The notes beneath the pieces are model-generated. The model saw only the letters and a list, made by a program, of their open reading frames with translations, was not told the origin of the DNA and did no database searches. The translations under genes and the position numbers were made by a program. Positions 13,320-23,000 of a stretch of DNA of 64,000 nucleotides are shown here, piece after piece. Positions within the stretch are counted from its first letter, which is position 1, and each line of letters opens with the position of its first letter. Source of the stretch: Endothia cerciana (Eukaryota > Ascomycota > Sordariomycetes > Diaporthales > Cryphonectriaceae). The stretch covers positions 1-64,000 of the forward strand of contig JALRMH010000058.1 in assembly GCA_026119935.1 (NCBI GenBank), in the 5' to 3' direction.

Positions 13320-13417
13320 NNNNNNNNNNNNNNNNNNNNNNNNNNNNNNNNNNNNNNNNNNNNNNNNNNNNNNNNNNNNNNNNNNNNNNNNNNNNNNNNN
13401 NNNNNNNNNNNNNNNNN
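13320..13417. other. Assembly gap, 98 N
   Basis: Run of 98 unresolved bases. It directly abuts an 18-bp tandem repeat, so the gap is probably an unresolved continuation of that array and its true size is unknown. Confidence 0.99.
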
Positions 13418-13543
13418 TCCCACTCCTCCTCCGTCTCCCACTCCTCCTCCGTCTCCCACTCCTCCTCCGTCTCCCACTCCTCCTCCGTCTCCCACTCCTC
13501 CTCCGTCTCCCACTCCTCCTCCGTCTCCCACTCCACCTCCGCC
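13418..13543 (-). repeat. 18-bp coding minisatellite (6 perfect copies plus one degenerate) beside the gap
   Basis: Six identical 18-bp units fill 13418–13525, and a seventh, diverged unit spans 13526–13543. On the - strand each unit encodes six residues, WETEEE, giving an acidic, Trp-containing repeat tail on the DUF7924-like pseudogene. Copy number is unknown because the array enters the gap. Confidence 0.95.
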
Positions 13544-14460
13544 TCCTCATCCTCGTGCCCCGATGCCTCGAATCCCGCATCGAGCTCCTGCGCCCGCCCG
13601 CTGGCCTCCTGGATAAGCTTGTCACGATACTCCCTAGCGAGGTCGCGGGAGTTCCTGAAAGCGGTGGCCCCGAGCCAGTATTGCCCCCGATTCCCCGTCA
13701 TCGCGAATGCATTCCGCTCAGTGATATACGTCTCCGGTCGGCCATCTTGGCCCTCGACTAGGTGAGCAGAGTAGATCCGGAGCAGGCCTGACGAGGTGTT
13801 AAAGACCAACCGATCGCGTAGGCGTTGCCGTCGTAGATACGGTCGTCGTCGCGGCCGTAGTTCTGCAGGCTGTGCATCGCACGAGCACCCACGGCGAGGT
13901 CGTGGGAGACCTGAAGGCGCTCTACGTCGATGTTGCCCTTTGCCGATTTCCACTCGGCGAAGTAGTTCGGCGCCACCGGGGGGGTATTGAATTGTTTCGA
14001 CGGGACCATGAACTTCGACAGACCCTCCCTAACGTGGCGGTGGATATTCCTGTGGGCGAGCCCCTTCGTAGAGGTCTGGTTTGAGCTGGACAAGACGTGG
14101 GGCGACTGGCTCGAGCTTGGTGAACAGGAGGTTCCCTCCGGTGTGAAAGTTCCCCGGTGTTGACATTGCGGAGATGCGGTATGGCCCAGCACAATCCTTC
14201 CGACTCCGTAGCAACGCCCTTGGTAGCGCTCCTGAAGCTCTGGAATAATGATTCATCCCGGCGAGAAAAGCGACAGGGAGGCCCTCCGCGCCGAAAGTCT
14301 CCGGGCAGTCTCGTCCGCGTTGGCGGGCTCGGCATCCGGAAGGGCGAGACCCCGCGGGTGCGCCTCTGGGTTGTCGGCGCAGATGCCGTTGTCGACTAAG
14401 TGCTGCTCGAAGTTCTTGCCATGCGCCGGTATCCTCTTTTTGGGTGTTGCCATGCTGTTG

Positions 14461-14492
14461 CCCTTGCCCTTGCCCTTGCCCTTGCCCTTGCC
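14461..14492 (-). repeat. 6-bp repeat encoding Gly-Lys
   Basis: Five tandem copies of CCCTTG on the + strand, read on the - strand as GKGKGKGKGK inside the DUF7924-like pseudogene. Confidence 0.9.
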
Positions 14493-14880
14493 GGTGGATG
14501 TGTTCGTCATAGCCCGGGTCGCCCTCGCACCCGTACGCCGTGGGAAGGCCATGGTACCGCCTGCCCTCCTCAGCTCCGGGTGCTGGGCCTCATGGTCAGC
14601 TACATGACAAGCCGCCACGGCAGGCCGGGAAGGGGGGATGATGCTTACTCCTCTGAGATGAGATAGGTCGGGCCCGCCGTGCCTCGCGAAGCGCACGAGG
14701 TCGGTTGGGCTGTTGCGGACGGGGGGCTCTGGGTGAGGGGCCGCCGGCGGTTGCGCCGGTCGGGTTCCTTAAGGATGGTTGGCGTGAGCCAGACTTTGGA
14801 GAGGCTATGGTAGACGTTGGGAGGGTGTCCTGCCTTTATCTTCTTGGCCGGCGGGCTCTCAGACGGACCGCTGGGGCCTC

Positions 14881-16339
14881 CGCATCTTGAGACGTGCCAT
14901 GGGGCCAGGCAGACAACGCGTACCAATGATCTCAGACACACTGATGCCTGCGTAAGCCATTGATTCAAAGTTGACCGTCGTGCCTGGAATATATGCGAAG
15001 GCTTCTTTGTGTTGAAGGCTTCTTTACCTTGAAGGCTTCTTTTCCCAAGTTGGCGAAACAAAGCCGCGTGCCGACTCCTGATGACTCGATAGCAGCCAGC
15101 CCATCCTTCCACCCCCTCCCTCCACAACCGGGTCTCTGCGGAAGCGCCAGCCTGACCACAGACGACTGGATCCAAGTCATCCAGCCTGGCGCGCGAGCCC
15201 CTGGCCTGCGAGGCTGCTGTGCCCACCGCCGCAGAACTCGACCGGTCCCCTCGAGCAGCATAGCCGTGCGGTCGCTGCCGAGGACCCAGATCAGCTACCA
15301 GGACCCTTCATCGAAGCGGCGCCGGTAGGTGGCCTGCCTCAGGCTGCTCCAGCTCCCTCCCAGGCTTGTTCATGCTGGGAACACAAGCTCACAACACGGG
15401 ATAACGGGGGTGAACGGGGAATCAGCGCTTGAAGACGAAACCCCCTGCGTAGACCTTCAGGAGGGGTGTGGGAGAAGAGATTAGAAGGCGTGTAGATATT
15501 AATAATAATAATTGGAAGAAAGAAAAAAGGAAAAAAGAGAGAGAGAGAGAGAGAGAGAGAACTAGCCGCCTCCACCCGGATGGTACTCCTCTCGAGGCTC
15601 TTCCTATGTCGAGGTCTGCAGTAGTCCTCTGATCTGTCCTGAATCCTTCTAAAGTGGTGGCCGGCACGACTCTGAGGCGGAGGGCAAAGGTGCCCGAGGA
15701 TACGAGATTCCCGAAGGCATCGCCTCTACTCGTCTGGACGAGGCCGCACCACGACGCCAACGTGACGGGGCTGCTCCCGACTGGGGCCCACCCACGACAA
15801 CCTATGTACTTACCCTCCTGCCTTTGTCTTTTCACCTTTCGACCACAGCCAGCCGCACGGGCTACGGCGTGAGACCATGGGATCATCGCGGCATGTCTGT
15901 CTCCAGGCAATGGATGGCTCCATAGGAAAATCGCTAATTGTTCTCAAGGCAACAAAGCACAACAAGAACCAGCAGCAGAGGCCACTCGCAAGATCAACAC
16001 AAACTTTTCCTCCATCTCCTTCCTGGTCGACCCCATACACAGCATTGCGTCTTTCACATCCTCCCTTCAGATCTCTCCCGTCTTCGTCTGATCATCGAAG
16101 AATCTTGCACCAACATGGCGGAGCCGTAAGATCGCTGCACCCTCCCCGGTTCGGATTGGTCAAATTACTAGCCCTGCCGCAGGTTCGTGGCTACCTGGAG
16201 GAGGGTCCGAACGACGAGCGGTTGATAGGAAGTGAATTGATGCTGTGGAAGGCAGAATTGGTCCTAACTGAGCTTGACTATCAAAACTTCCCACATATCT
16301 GCAGCATCCTCCCTTGATCTCGGCCTTCTTAGCTGGGCA
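14881..16339. other. Intergenic region between pseudogene and the nuclease-like gene
   Basis: No gene supported. A (GA)12 repeat lies at 15537–15560. Near 16115 the + strand has an ATG in good fungal context (CACCAACATGGCG) followed at once by a GTAAG donor, and an acceptor-like CTGCCGCAG ends at 16192. Splicing these gives only about 17 residues before a stop, so this may be the remnant of a truncated gene or chance. Confidence 0.5.
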
Positions 16340-17266
16340 TCAGCCTATAGACCTCCATACTATTCTTGCATACTCCTCCAGCTCTTGAACACTGAAAACA
16401 ATATCACTCTCCCCAGGGCCTGGGTTTCGTAAGAAAAGAAGCCTAAAGGACAACACTAGCGCGTCACTAACGATGCTGAATGTTGGTGGGACTGTCGGAT
16501 TCTTGATGATGGTGATAGTCTGCCGCAACACTGGTGCTAACATTCCTGTAGACCGGGTATTTGTTGCCCCAGGTCGTTCGACCCGTATATCCTCTTCCCA
16601 TCTCTCGATCATGATTTCTGATCGCCTTCGGTCCCAATTAATCAGAAGCACGATTTTCACATCGTGGTCCGATGCAGCAAACCACCATCTCATATCTTGG
16701 CGTAAGTATTGCTGGGACTCAGAGTACCCGGCCTCGATGACGAGTGTTGGCCAGACACCATCGCGCTCTGGAGATGGGCCTCCTGAAGAATCGCCCTCTC
16801 CGCTTCCATCACCAGCCCCAGTATTTGGTTTTGTGTGATATATAGCAGCCCCGTTCTCATTCCACCTATACTTTAAGCCTATACTGGCAATCTTAAGAAA
16901 GACTTCCCGGTATATGCTTCTATGCATAGCTTCGTGTAGTATAGATGGAATTATAATAAAGAGTGTCTGTGATTCAGCATCATATCGGCGTAAGCGGACC
17001 TTAGGTCGTCGAGTTTCGCGATTAATAAGGTCGAAATTGATAGGATCAACAGCTAATCAGATAGTCAGTATAGATCAGATCAGGAAAAAGGAAAAAAGAA
17101 AAAAGAAAAAAAATATACCTGTGACTATGATCAAGCCTTTAGGACCAATGCAGGCCATCTCCTGGTTGAATCGCTCGATAGTTGTGAATTGCATCTTTGG
17201 TATGTCGTCATCGTCTGCCGTCACAGAAGTCGGAGGGGTAGATATGGACAGAGGTGATGCGGCCAT
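16340..17266 (-). CDS. Fungus-specific hypothetical protein with possible nuclease-like core, 2 exons, 286 aa
   Basis: Exons on the - strand are 17266–17119 and 17052–16340. The intron has GTATAT...TTAG ends and a long T-rich tract, and joins GLIIVT to AVDPINFDL in phase, giving 286 residues. The central block WPTLVIEAGYSES, followed by a WWF motif and DVKIVLLI, matches a large family of uncharacterised fungal proteins I recall with the pattern WP-hydrophobic-E-x-G-x-S-E-S. The block resembles a diverged PD-(D/E)XK or Uma2-like core, but the usual Lys of E-x-K is Gly and the preceding Asp is not obvious, so activity is doubtful. A Gly/Ser/Asp-rich insert precedes the core. The gene and its flank (16.3–17.5 kb) are visibly AT-richer than the neighbours, with many ATA, TTA and AGA codons, which suggests a different origin or a different mutational history. 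Function unknown. Confidence 0.75.
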
Positions 17267-17738
17267 CGTGGATGTGGAAGAGTTGAGACTTTAGAGATTG
17301 TGTTCTGGTCGAGGTGTTTGTTGGTGGCAGAAGGAAGAAAAGAAAGGAGATCTGGGAAGGAAAGTGTTGGTAGGTCACAATCGTTAGAAGCCGATCTGCA
17401 GTCAGTACAGGTCGTTGGTTCAGGTGGTTGTTGTTATTGAGAAGGAAGCAAGGAAGATATCCAGATCAGCCTGCTTAGGCTAGGGCTAAGTAGGCTATGG
17501 CCCGCCAGCCAATTGGCAGTTCCCTTCACTTCTCACGCCTATCAATCCACAGAAAGGGATCTTTGTTTGTCCAGGTTTGATTGTCGATTCGCGCGTATTT
17601 GTTGGGGTGTGCTAAGTATCCACTAGAGCCAAAACCGGCAGCCACTACACGCAGTTTTGGCCTGCCGCGGGGCACTTAGTCAGCACTGGAGCTTGAAAGC
17701 CCCCCATGGCGCAGCGATTTTGAGCCTTAATAGCGAAC
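17267..17738. other. Intergenic region between the nuclease-like gene and the pseudokinase gene
   Basis: About 470 bp with no supported gene. It should contain the promoter and leader of the - strand gene ending its 5' side at 17266, and the 3' flank of the - strand gene at 17739. Purine-rich stretches occur at about 17330–17370. Confidence 0.6.
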
Positions 17739-19352
17739 TCAATCACAATCCACCTCGGGCGACAGCACCCTGACCCTCTTGGCCCCGCCCTCCGGCCCTT
17801 GCATCATGTCCCCCCTCTTCCGCCTCCTGCGCTCGTCCTGGACCTGCTTCCACCTCCGCAGAGGCTCCCAGGCCTGGTGGCGCAGAGCCTCTCCAGCGGT
17901 CGGCCGATCATCAGGGCTCCACGATAGCATCTGTCGCATGAGACTGTGCAGGGGCGCGGGGATCTCCCCTTTCTCCAACCTCTCGTCCACAGCTGCGAGG
18001 ATCCGGCGGTGGAGCGCCCTATCTACCACCCCGACACGCGGGGGGGTACGCACGAATGCGCGCAGCCACGACGCAGCCAGGGACCAGATGTCTGCCTTGT
18101 TCGAGTAGGGTGTGTCGGGCGAGCTGGTCCAGACCTCGGGGGCGACCCAGTAGCCGGCATGATCCGGTACGCCATAGTCGCAGGAGGTGACGGCAGAAGA
18201 GATGGCTGCCCGTGTCGCGGGCTTCTGCCCGGGCGCTCGCAGCAAGACCAGGGATTTGGGCTTGATCCTGCCGTGCGTAAAGCCCTGTTCGTGGATCGAG
18301 CCCAGCCCCGTCAGGGTCTGGTGGAAGAAGGCGAGGCGGCAGCCATACGTGACGCCACGCCACTGCGCATCTGTCGCGGCCTCAAAATCAGACTCGGCCA
18401 TCGGCATGGAGTAGAATACCTCCTCGTGGCCTGCCGCCCCGCGCCCCTCGAGAAAACAGGGCGGCGAATCCCCATGCTCACACCAGGTCGTGATCATATC
18501 CAGCACGCCCTCGCCCGTGCCGCGGACTGCCGATGCTACCTGTAGCTCGAGCCTCGCGCGGCGGCCCACCTCCGAGTCCCGCATGTACAGCATCCTCTTC
18601 ACCGTCATAGGCTTCCCGGAGGGGAGGTGGACCCCACAGTAGATGGATTCCCCACGGCTGGCCGCCAGCGCGCCATGCACGACAACGTCCCAGCACATGC
18701 GCTGCCTCACGGTCGGCATAGGTTCCAAGGGCCTGGCTGGATGGATGCGGCAGATGCGATCGCGTTCCGCGATGTACCTTCCGAAGTCCCGGGGGTCGAG
18801 GCTGAACTCGAGGACAAAGTTGTAGTCGCCAAAGCGGAGGTGGTTGTGCTGCCGGAAGAGCACGCAGGACGCGTCTGCCCGGTCGCTGCCCCTCAGCACC
18901 AGGTCGGTGCCGTCCTCGCGGCCGTGCCTGTAGACGATGGGCAGGGAGCAGACGTTGCGCAGCAGCAGGGCCCCGGAGTCTGGATGGAATGCCAGGACGG
19001 CGTGGACGCTCCTGATGGCCTCGCGGGCCTTCTTGGAGCCCTGTGAGTTGCCGGGCGGGCAGAGGAGGATCTCGACCTTGCAGTGCGGGGCCTGCATCTC
19101 GAGCAGCCGCGGCAGCGGCCCGGCGCCCACACGCCATCTACCCAGCGGGGCGTCCTCCGGACCGGGCAGGGGTGGGAGCGACAGGAGGTAGGCGATCGAG
19201 CTGTCGTCCTTCTTCAGACCCGGCGTCGGGCTGGTGGCGTGCACCAGCTCGAGCAGGTGGACCGCGGCGATGTTGGCCGGCCGAAACGTCGCGAAGTGAA
19301 GTCCCTCTGCTCCACGGGCCGCCTGCTGCTGGTTGCGAACGGCCAGTTCCAT
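17739..19352 (-). CDS. FHA-like/pseudokinase protein, intronless, 537 aa
   Basis: A single open frame of 537 residues. The N-terminal third has a forkhead-associated-like stretch (TDLVL, then LRFGDYNFVLEF, about residues 130–185). The C-terminal half is a protein-kinase fold: VKRM with the presumed VAIK lysine at K252, the catalytic-loop equivalent HGRIKPKSL at 360–368, DYG at 392–394, APE at 404–406, then DIWSLA and a closing RPTAGEAL. In active kinases the loop reads HRD; here the catalytic Asp position is Arg and no GxGxxG loop is visible, so this is probably a pseudokinase or a strongly diverged kinase. The tail is basic (RRRRKRGD), which could be a nuclear localisation signal. A (GT)19 repeat lies just 5' of the start at 19367–19404 on the + strand numbering. 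The FHA assignment is weaker than the kinase fold. Confidence 0.8.
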   Translation of the reverse strand: MELAVRNQQQAARGAEGLHFATFRPANIAAVHLLELVHATSPTPGLKKDDSSIAYLLSLPPLPGPEDAPLGRWRVGAGPLPRLLEMQAPHCKVEILLCPPGNSQGSKKAREAIRSVHAVLAFHPDSGALLLRNVCSLPIVYRHGREDGTDLVLRGSDRADASCVLFRQHNHLRFGDYNFVLEFSLDPRDFGRYIAERDRICRIHPARPLEPMPTVRQRMCWDVVVHGALAASRGESIYCGVHLPSGKPMTVKRMLYMRDSEVGRRARLELQVASAVRGTGEGVLDMITTWCEHGDSPPCFLEGRGAAGHEEVFYSMPMAESDFEAATDAQWRGVTYGCRLAFFHQTLTGLGSIHEQGFTHGRIKPKSLVLLRAPGQKPATRAAISSAVTSCDYGVPDHAGYWVAPEVWTSSPDTPYSNKADIWSLAASWLRAFVRTPPRVGVVDRALHRRILAAVDERLEKGEIPAPLHSLMRQMLSWSPDDRPTAGEALRHQAWEPLRRWKQVQDERRRRKRGDMMQGPEGGAKRVRVLSPEVDCD

Positions 19353-19363
19353 CTCGGATGCTC

Positions 19364-19366
<3 letters not shown>

Positions 19367-19404
<38 letters not shown>
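19367..19404. repeat. (GT)19 dinucleotide microsatellite in the pseudokinase 5' flank
   Basis: Perfect GT repeat of 38 bp that ends 15 bp upstream of the pseudokinase ATG, so it lies in its leader or core promoter. Confidence 0.95.
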
Positions 19405-19407
<3 letters not shown>

Positions 19408-20044
19408 AATGAAAATGCACCTGCGCTGGACTTTGATCTCGCAAGAAGGTAAGAGAGGGAGGGAAGAAGGAAGGGATAGACAGCCATGGCGGCCGGTGCA
19501 TAGGGATATTTATGTCCATGAGAGACGGCCCGTTGAAGCAGGACAGCAAACGAAGTGAATTGGCCGTTTGATCTCATGTGACTATACCGTTTGTCCTCAA
19601 CTCACCGAGGGCGGCTGTACCCGGGCAGCCGCATGGAGAGGTGGGCCATGGTGGGCCAACCTTCGGGGTAAACAGGCCTGCCTGCATACTTAGTACCCTG
19701 TAGTACATAGTGCCGACCTTGGGGGAGCAACCCCCGTCTGTCTACACCCGTGCTCACGTGACCACCCTCATGCCAACCTCGAGCCCACCTCATGCGGCCA
19801 CCTGCCGGCTCCCCCGCGAGCATGCCGCGCAACAGCCGCCATCCATCAGCAACAGCACCCCCGGTCTCCTCTTGCCGCGTATCTGTAACCGATCAACCTC
19901 CGAAAGCCTTCCAGGGCCGCCTTCCGGCAATATCATCAAGGTGCCCGGGCAGAACGAGACCTTAATTCGGTCCGGGATGTACCCGGGTGTTTATTTGGCA
20001 GGGTCGCAAGTCTGGGCTGAGTCGTGATGGCCGGCCCAACAGGG

Positions 20045-20083
<39 letters not shown>

Positions 20084-23000
20084 CTCTAAAACCCTAGAAC
20101 ATTGCACAAGCAGAGGCATACCCAGACATTGGGACAGGTGGTGTAACTCTAGTAGATACCCTTTGTGAGATTTCTTGCATGTTGCTCTCATCTTTGCAAT
20201 TTGGGTTGATCAACAGCACTCTGCGGGAACACAGCCGAGAGCGCTTATACGTTCACCCATTACACTGGATCCCGCAACACCTACGGCTTCTAGAATGCCG
20301 ACTGCGCGAGGAGGCCAGACCGAAGACCAAGACAGAGAATGCCGAGAGCTATGCGCCGGCCGGCGCGACACACGTCCAGCAGCAGCATCAGGCCTTAAAG
20401 CTGCCGACCAAGGCCATCACTCCTACAGCAAGAAACTTACATCACGGGGGACTCAATCACTGACAATACTGCGGCGGCCCGGTGGCTTCTTGAAATGCAC
20501 GGCATCCGCCACTCCAAGCAAGTACCCTCAACATCCTGACACGGATCTTGCTGATGGAGCCCACCTCTCAGCCTCAACCAGCACGTTGCAACCACCCTGC
20601 GAACCGACGGCGTCTTTTCATGCTCCTCATGTGGCTCGACCACTCCCGCTCTTGCTTGTCCCGACCCCCCGACAACCGTAGAACTGCGCCGTGACAAAGT
20701 CGGTCAAGATTCCAGCTTGCAACATACACAACCCGCCGGCCCTCCACACCCAATAGAGAGAAGGCAGCGTCGTCTCCGACCAACAGATAAGGTAGGAGAT
20801 CCATTCACCGCGGCTGTTCTGATCGCCCTAGCCCAAGAACAGAGGTACCGACAAGACACAGGCGCAGGGACGGCGGAAGAAGCGACCGCAGCAGAGATAC
20901 CGAGCTCAGACACTACGCCCTCGAGGGTCAGGCCATCAGCTCCTCCATCCCATTTCACAGAGGAGGCGACCAGCATGTACGGTGGTCCCGTCCCGCTGCT
21001 GTGCGCCATCACCACGGTCCGTATCCTGGGGCCCATCGATCCTGTTACTTCAACCCCACCTCTCAAGTCCTGCCGTTTTCCCTATTCCTATTTGTTTTGG
21101 TCACGGTAAAGGCAGCGAGCATGACCGTCCAGGGGTCAACGCAAAGAAGGCCCCAATAAGAAACCTGGAATAGCCCTCGAGGGGCTGGTGAGTAAATGCT
21201 ACAGGTATGGATGGTAAGCTGCAGGGGGCCGAGTTAGGCATCCATATCAACTATACAGAAATAGGAGGCAAACCAGAATGATTTTCCTGCAATGTAGACG
21301 AAGTGGAGGAGACGACGGGCGACATGCTGTTAGGATGTTTACAATCCCTACTGGGATTGGTGTAGAACCAAGAGCAGCCTTGCAGGCGCCTGAGAGCCTT
21401 ATCCTTCAGCCCCCACCCCCCAACCCAAAAGGAAATACCACACATATCAGAGAGCATTCCACAAGGCAACATCGTTCCAAAGGCATTCTGAAGGGGTTGG
21501 AGCAAGCCTGTGGAGCCCGGTACATTCCAAGTTACCTCCTACCACCGACGTGTAGACAACTCAAAAAGGGTCCTACGTCGGGACAATGAGCAATACAAGC
21601 TGTTATCGTCACTACCCTCATGGTGTCCAAAGCCGCTGGTGGATGTGGAATAATCCAGGAGAGGCAAGACCGTTGGGCAGGTGTGGGGGGATCCGGACAG
21701 GCTGCGCTCGTGGGTTTCTGCATGCCGTTTATCCATCATCACCATGGCGGCTGGGAATTTATTGCTACAGTTACACCAGCACATCCACCCCCCCCCCTGT
21801 CCCAGTCCCGAAGAAGAACACTGCTTGCCCTGTTGTCATGTCTGCAATATGACAGATGGTATAGTACGTGAGTCTTATTTGTAGATGTTAGTCTTGGAGG
21901 GCGGGAGGGCCTTGAGGACGACCGTAGTGTGAAGACCGGAGAAGTCCATGGTGGACAACGGGTTAGAGTGAGAATCCACAAGAAGTCCGGCCCGATTCTC
22001 GTGGCCAAGACGTTGCACTTGTACTGGTTGTTCGCCGCTGTCGTCTCCGCCGCCGGGCCATTCTATAGCAGCAGGTGCATCCCGTGTATGCACACCGCCA
22101 TCGTCAAATACGACCGACGATGTTTTGACAGGCGAGGACAGCCTGATCGGTGCGTGACGATGCGTGTTGGTCGGAGAGGTCGAGGAGGTCGAGGGAGCCG
22201 AGGCGGTAGACTGGGGGTCCATAGGGAGGGGGTCGAGGTTGGAACCTGAAAGGACGTCAGCACGCAAGACACTTACAGGATCACTTAGGGGTTAAGGGGG
22301 GGAGAGGCTGCGGTGAGCAGGCCTTCAGCAGACGGGTTAGGTAGCCCCCCGTGACCCGGCAGTCTGAATATGACATGCACGAGACGACAGGATCCCGCCC
22401 TCCCAGGCTTTCTTCTAGCAGCAGAGCCGCCTTGACTCTATACGACGAAAGAAGAAGGAGAAAAAAAAAGGGGAGGGGGGTTTGAGGGGCGATGAAGATG
22501 GACATCGTATCCCCGCACGCTCTGACCGAGACCAACACGGCGATATAGTCCATCATATTCCAAGGGCTGTGATCCCTCCTCTGCCTTGCCCTGCCCTGTC
22601 CTGCCCAAAAAAAAAAGGCGGCGCAGTTTCGTTGGCGGCGACATCGAATGCCCTGCCCATCCCATCTCATGCTATGCCATACAGTGAGAACAGAATAGAA
22701 CAGGGCTGTCTCTGCCCCTTCCCGAGACTCAAGGTCTTTCACTGGCCGTGGGCACATCTCGCCAGTGAGCAGAAGCCTGTCGAATTGTTGAGGACGGTCT
22801 TGGAAACGAACAAGACATTGACATATCCGCATCAGAGTCCAGTGAGGGTGGTCTGTTAGGGCCTGATGCAATGAGAGGCTCAGCTCTTCTGGTTGGTTAT
22901 GAACACAATCATCAACAATAATAAGTTCAGTGTCTGCACTATGGCCAGCTTTCCCTCTCCAATGCCTATGCCTGTGTCCACGAGTCTACACCTGCGCCTG

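Larger units (their letters stand above)
13418..14880 (-). pseudogene. DUF7924-like fungal protein, disrupted by several frameshifts
   Basis: Reading 5' to 3' on the - strand, fragments of one protein family appear in order but in changing frames: WLTPTILKEPDRRNR (about 14790–14740), LVRFARHGGPDLSHLRG (about 14700–14650), KNFEQHLVDNG (about 14390), ARRLSARRASLS (about 14290), LLFTKLEPVAP then KPDLYEGARP (about 14130–14070), PVAPNYFAEWK then ARAMHSLQNYG (about 13980–13850), and GLLRIYSAHLVEG then LREYRD-like text to 13600. I recognise this order from fungal proteins labelled DUF7924 (name from memory). Frame breaks fall near 14720 (beside a G6 run), 14265, 14152 (beside C4), 14060 and 13805. 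A GTAAGC donor near 14646 suggests at least one genuine intron. KPD and AEWK could be the D and E-x-K of a PD-(D/E)XK nuclease core, which is an inference. The breaks mean either a decaying pseudogene or poor assembly beside the gap. A GKGKGK stretch is encoded at 14461–14492. Confidence 0.7.

Noticed and set aside
20175..21109. Frames at 20.2–21.1 kb considered as remnants of a transposase
   Set aside because: I could not find a conserved transposase or HTH motif, and no terminal or target-site repeats were seen.
22281..22871. 196-codon - strand frame at 22.3–22.9 kb
   Set aside because: Contains translated A and T runs, has irregular composition and no family similarity that I can recognise.
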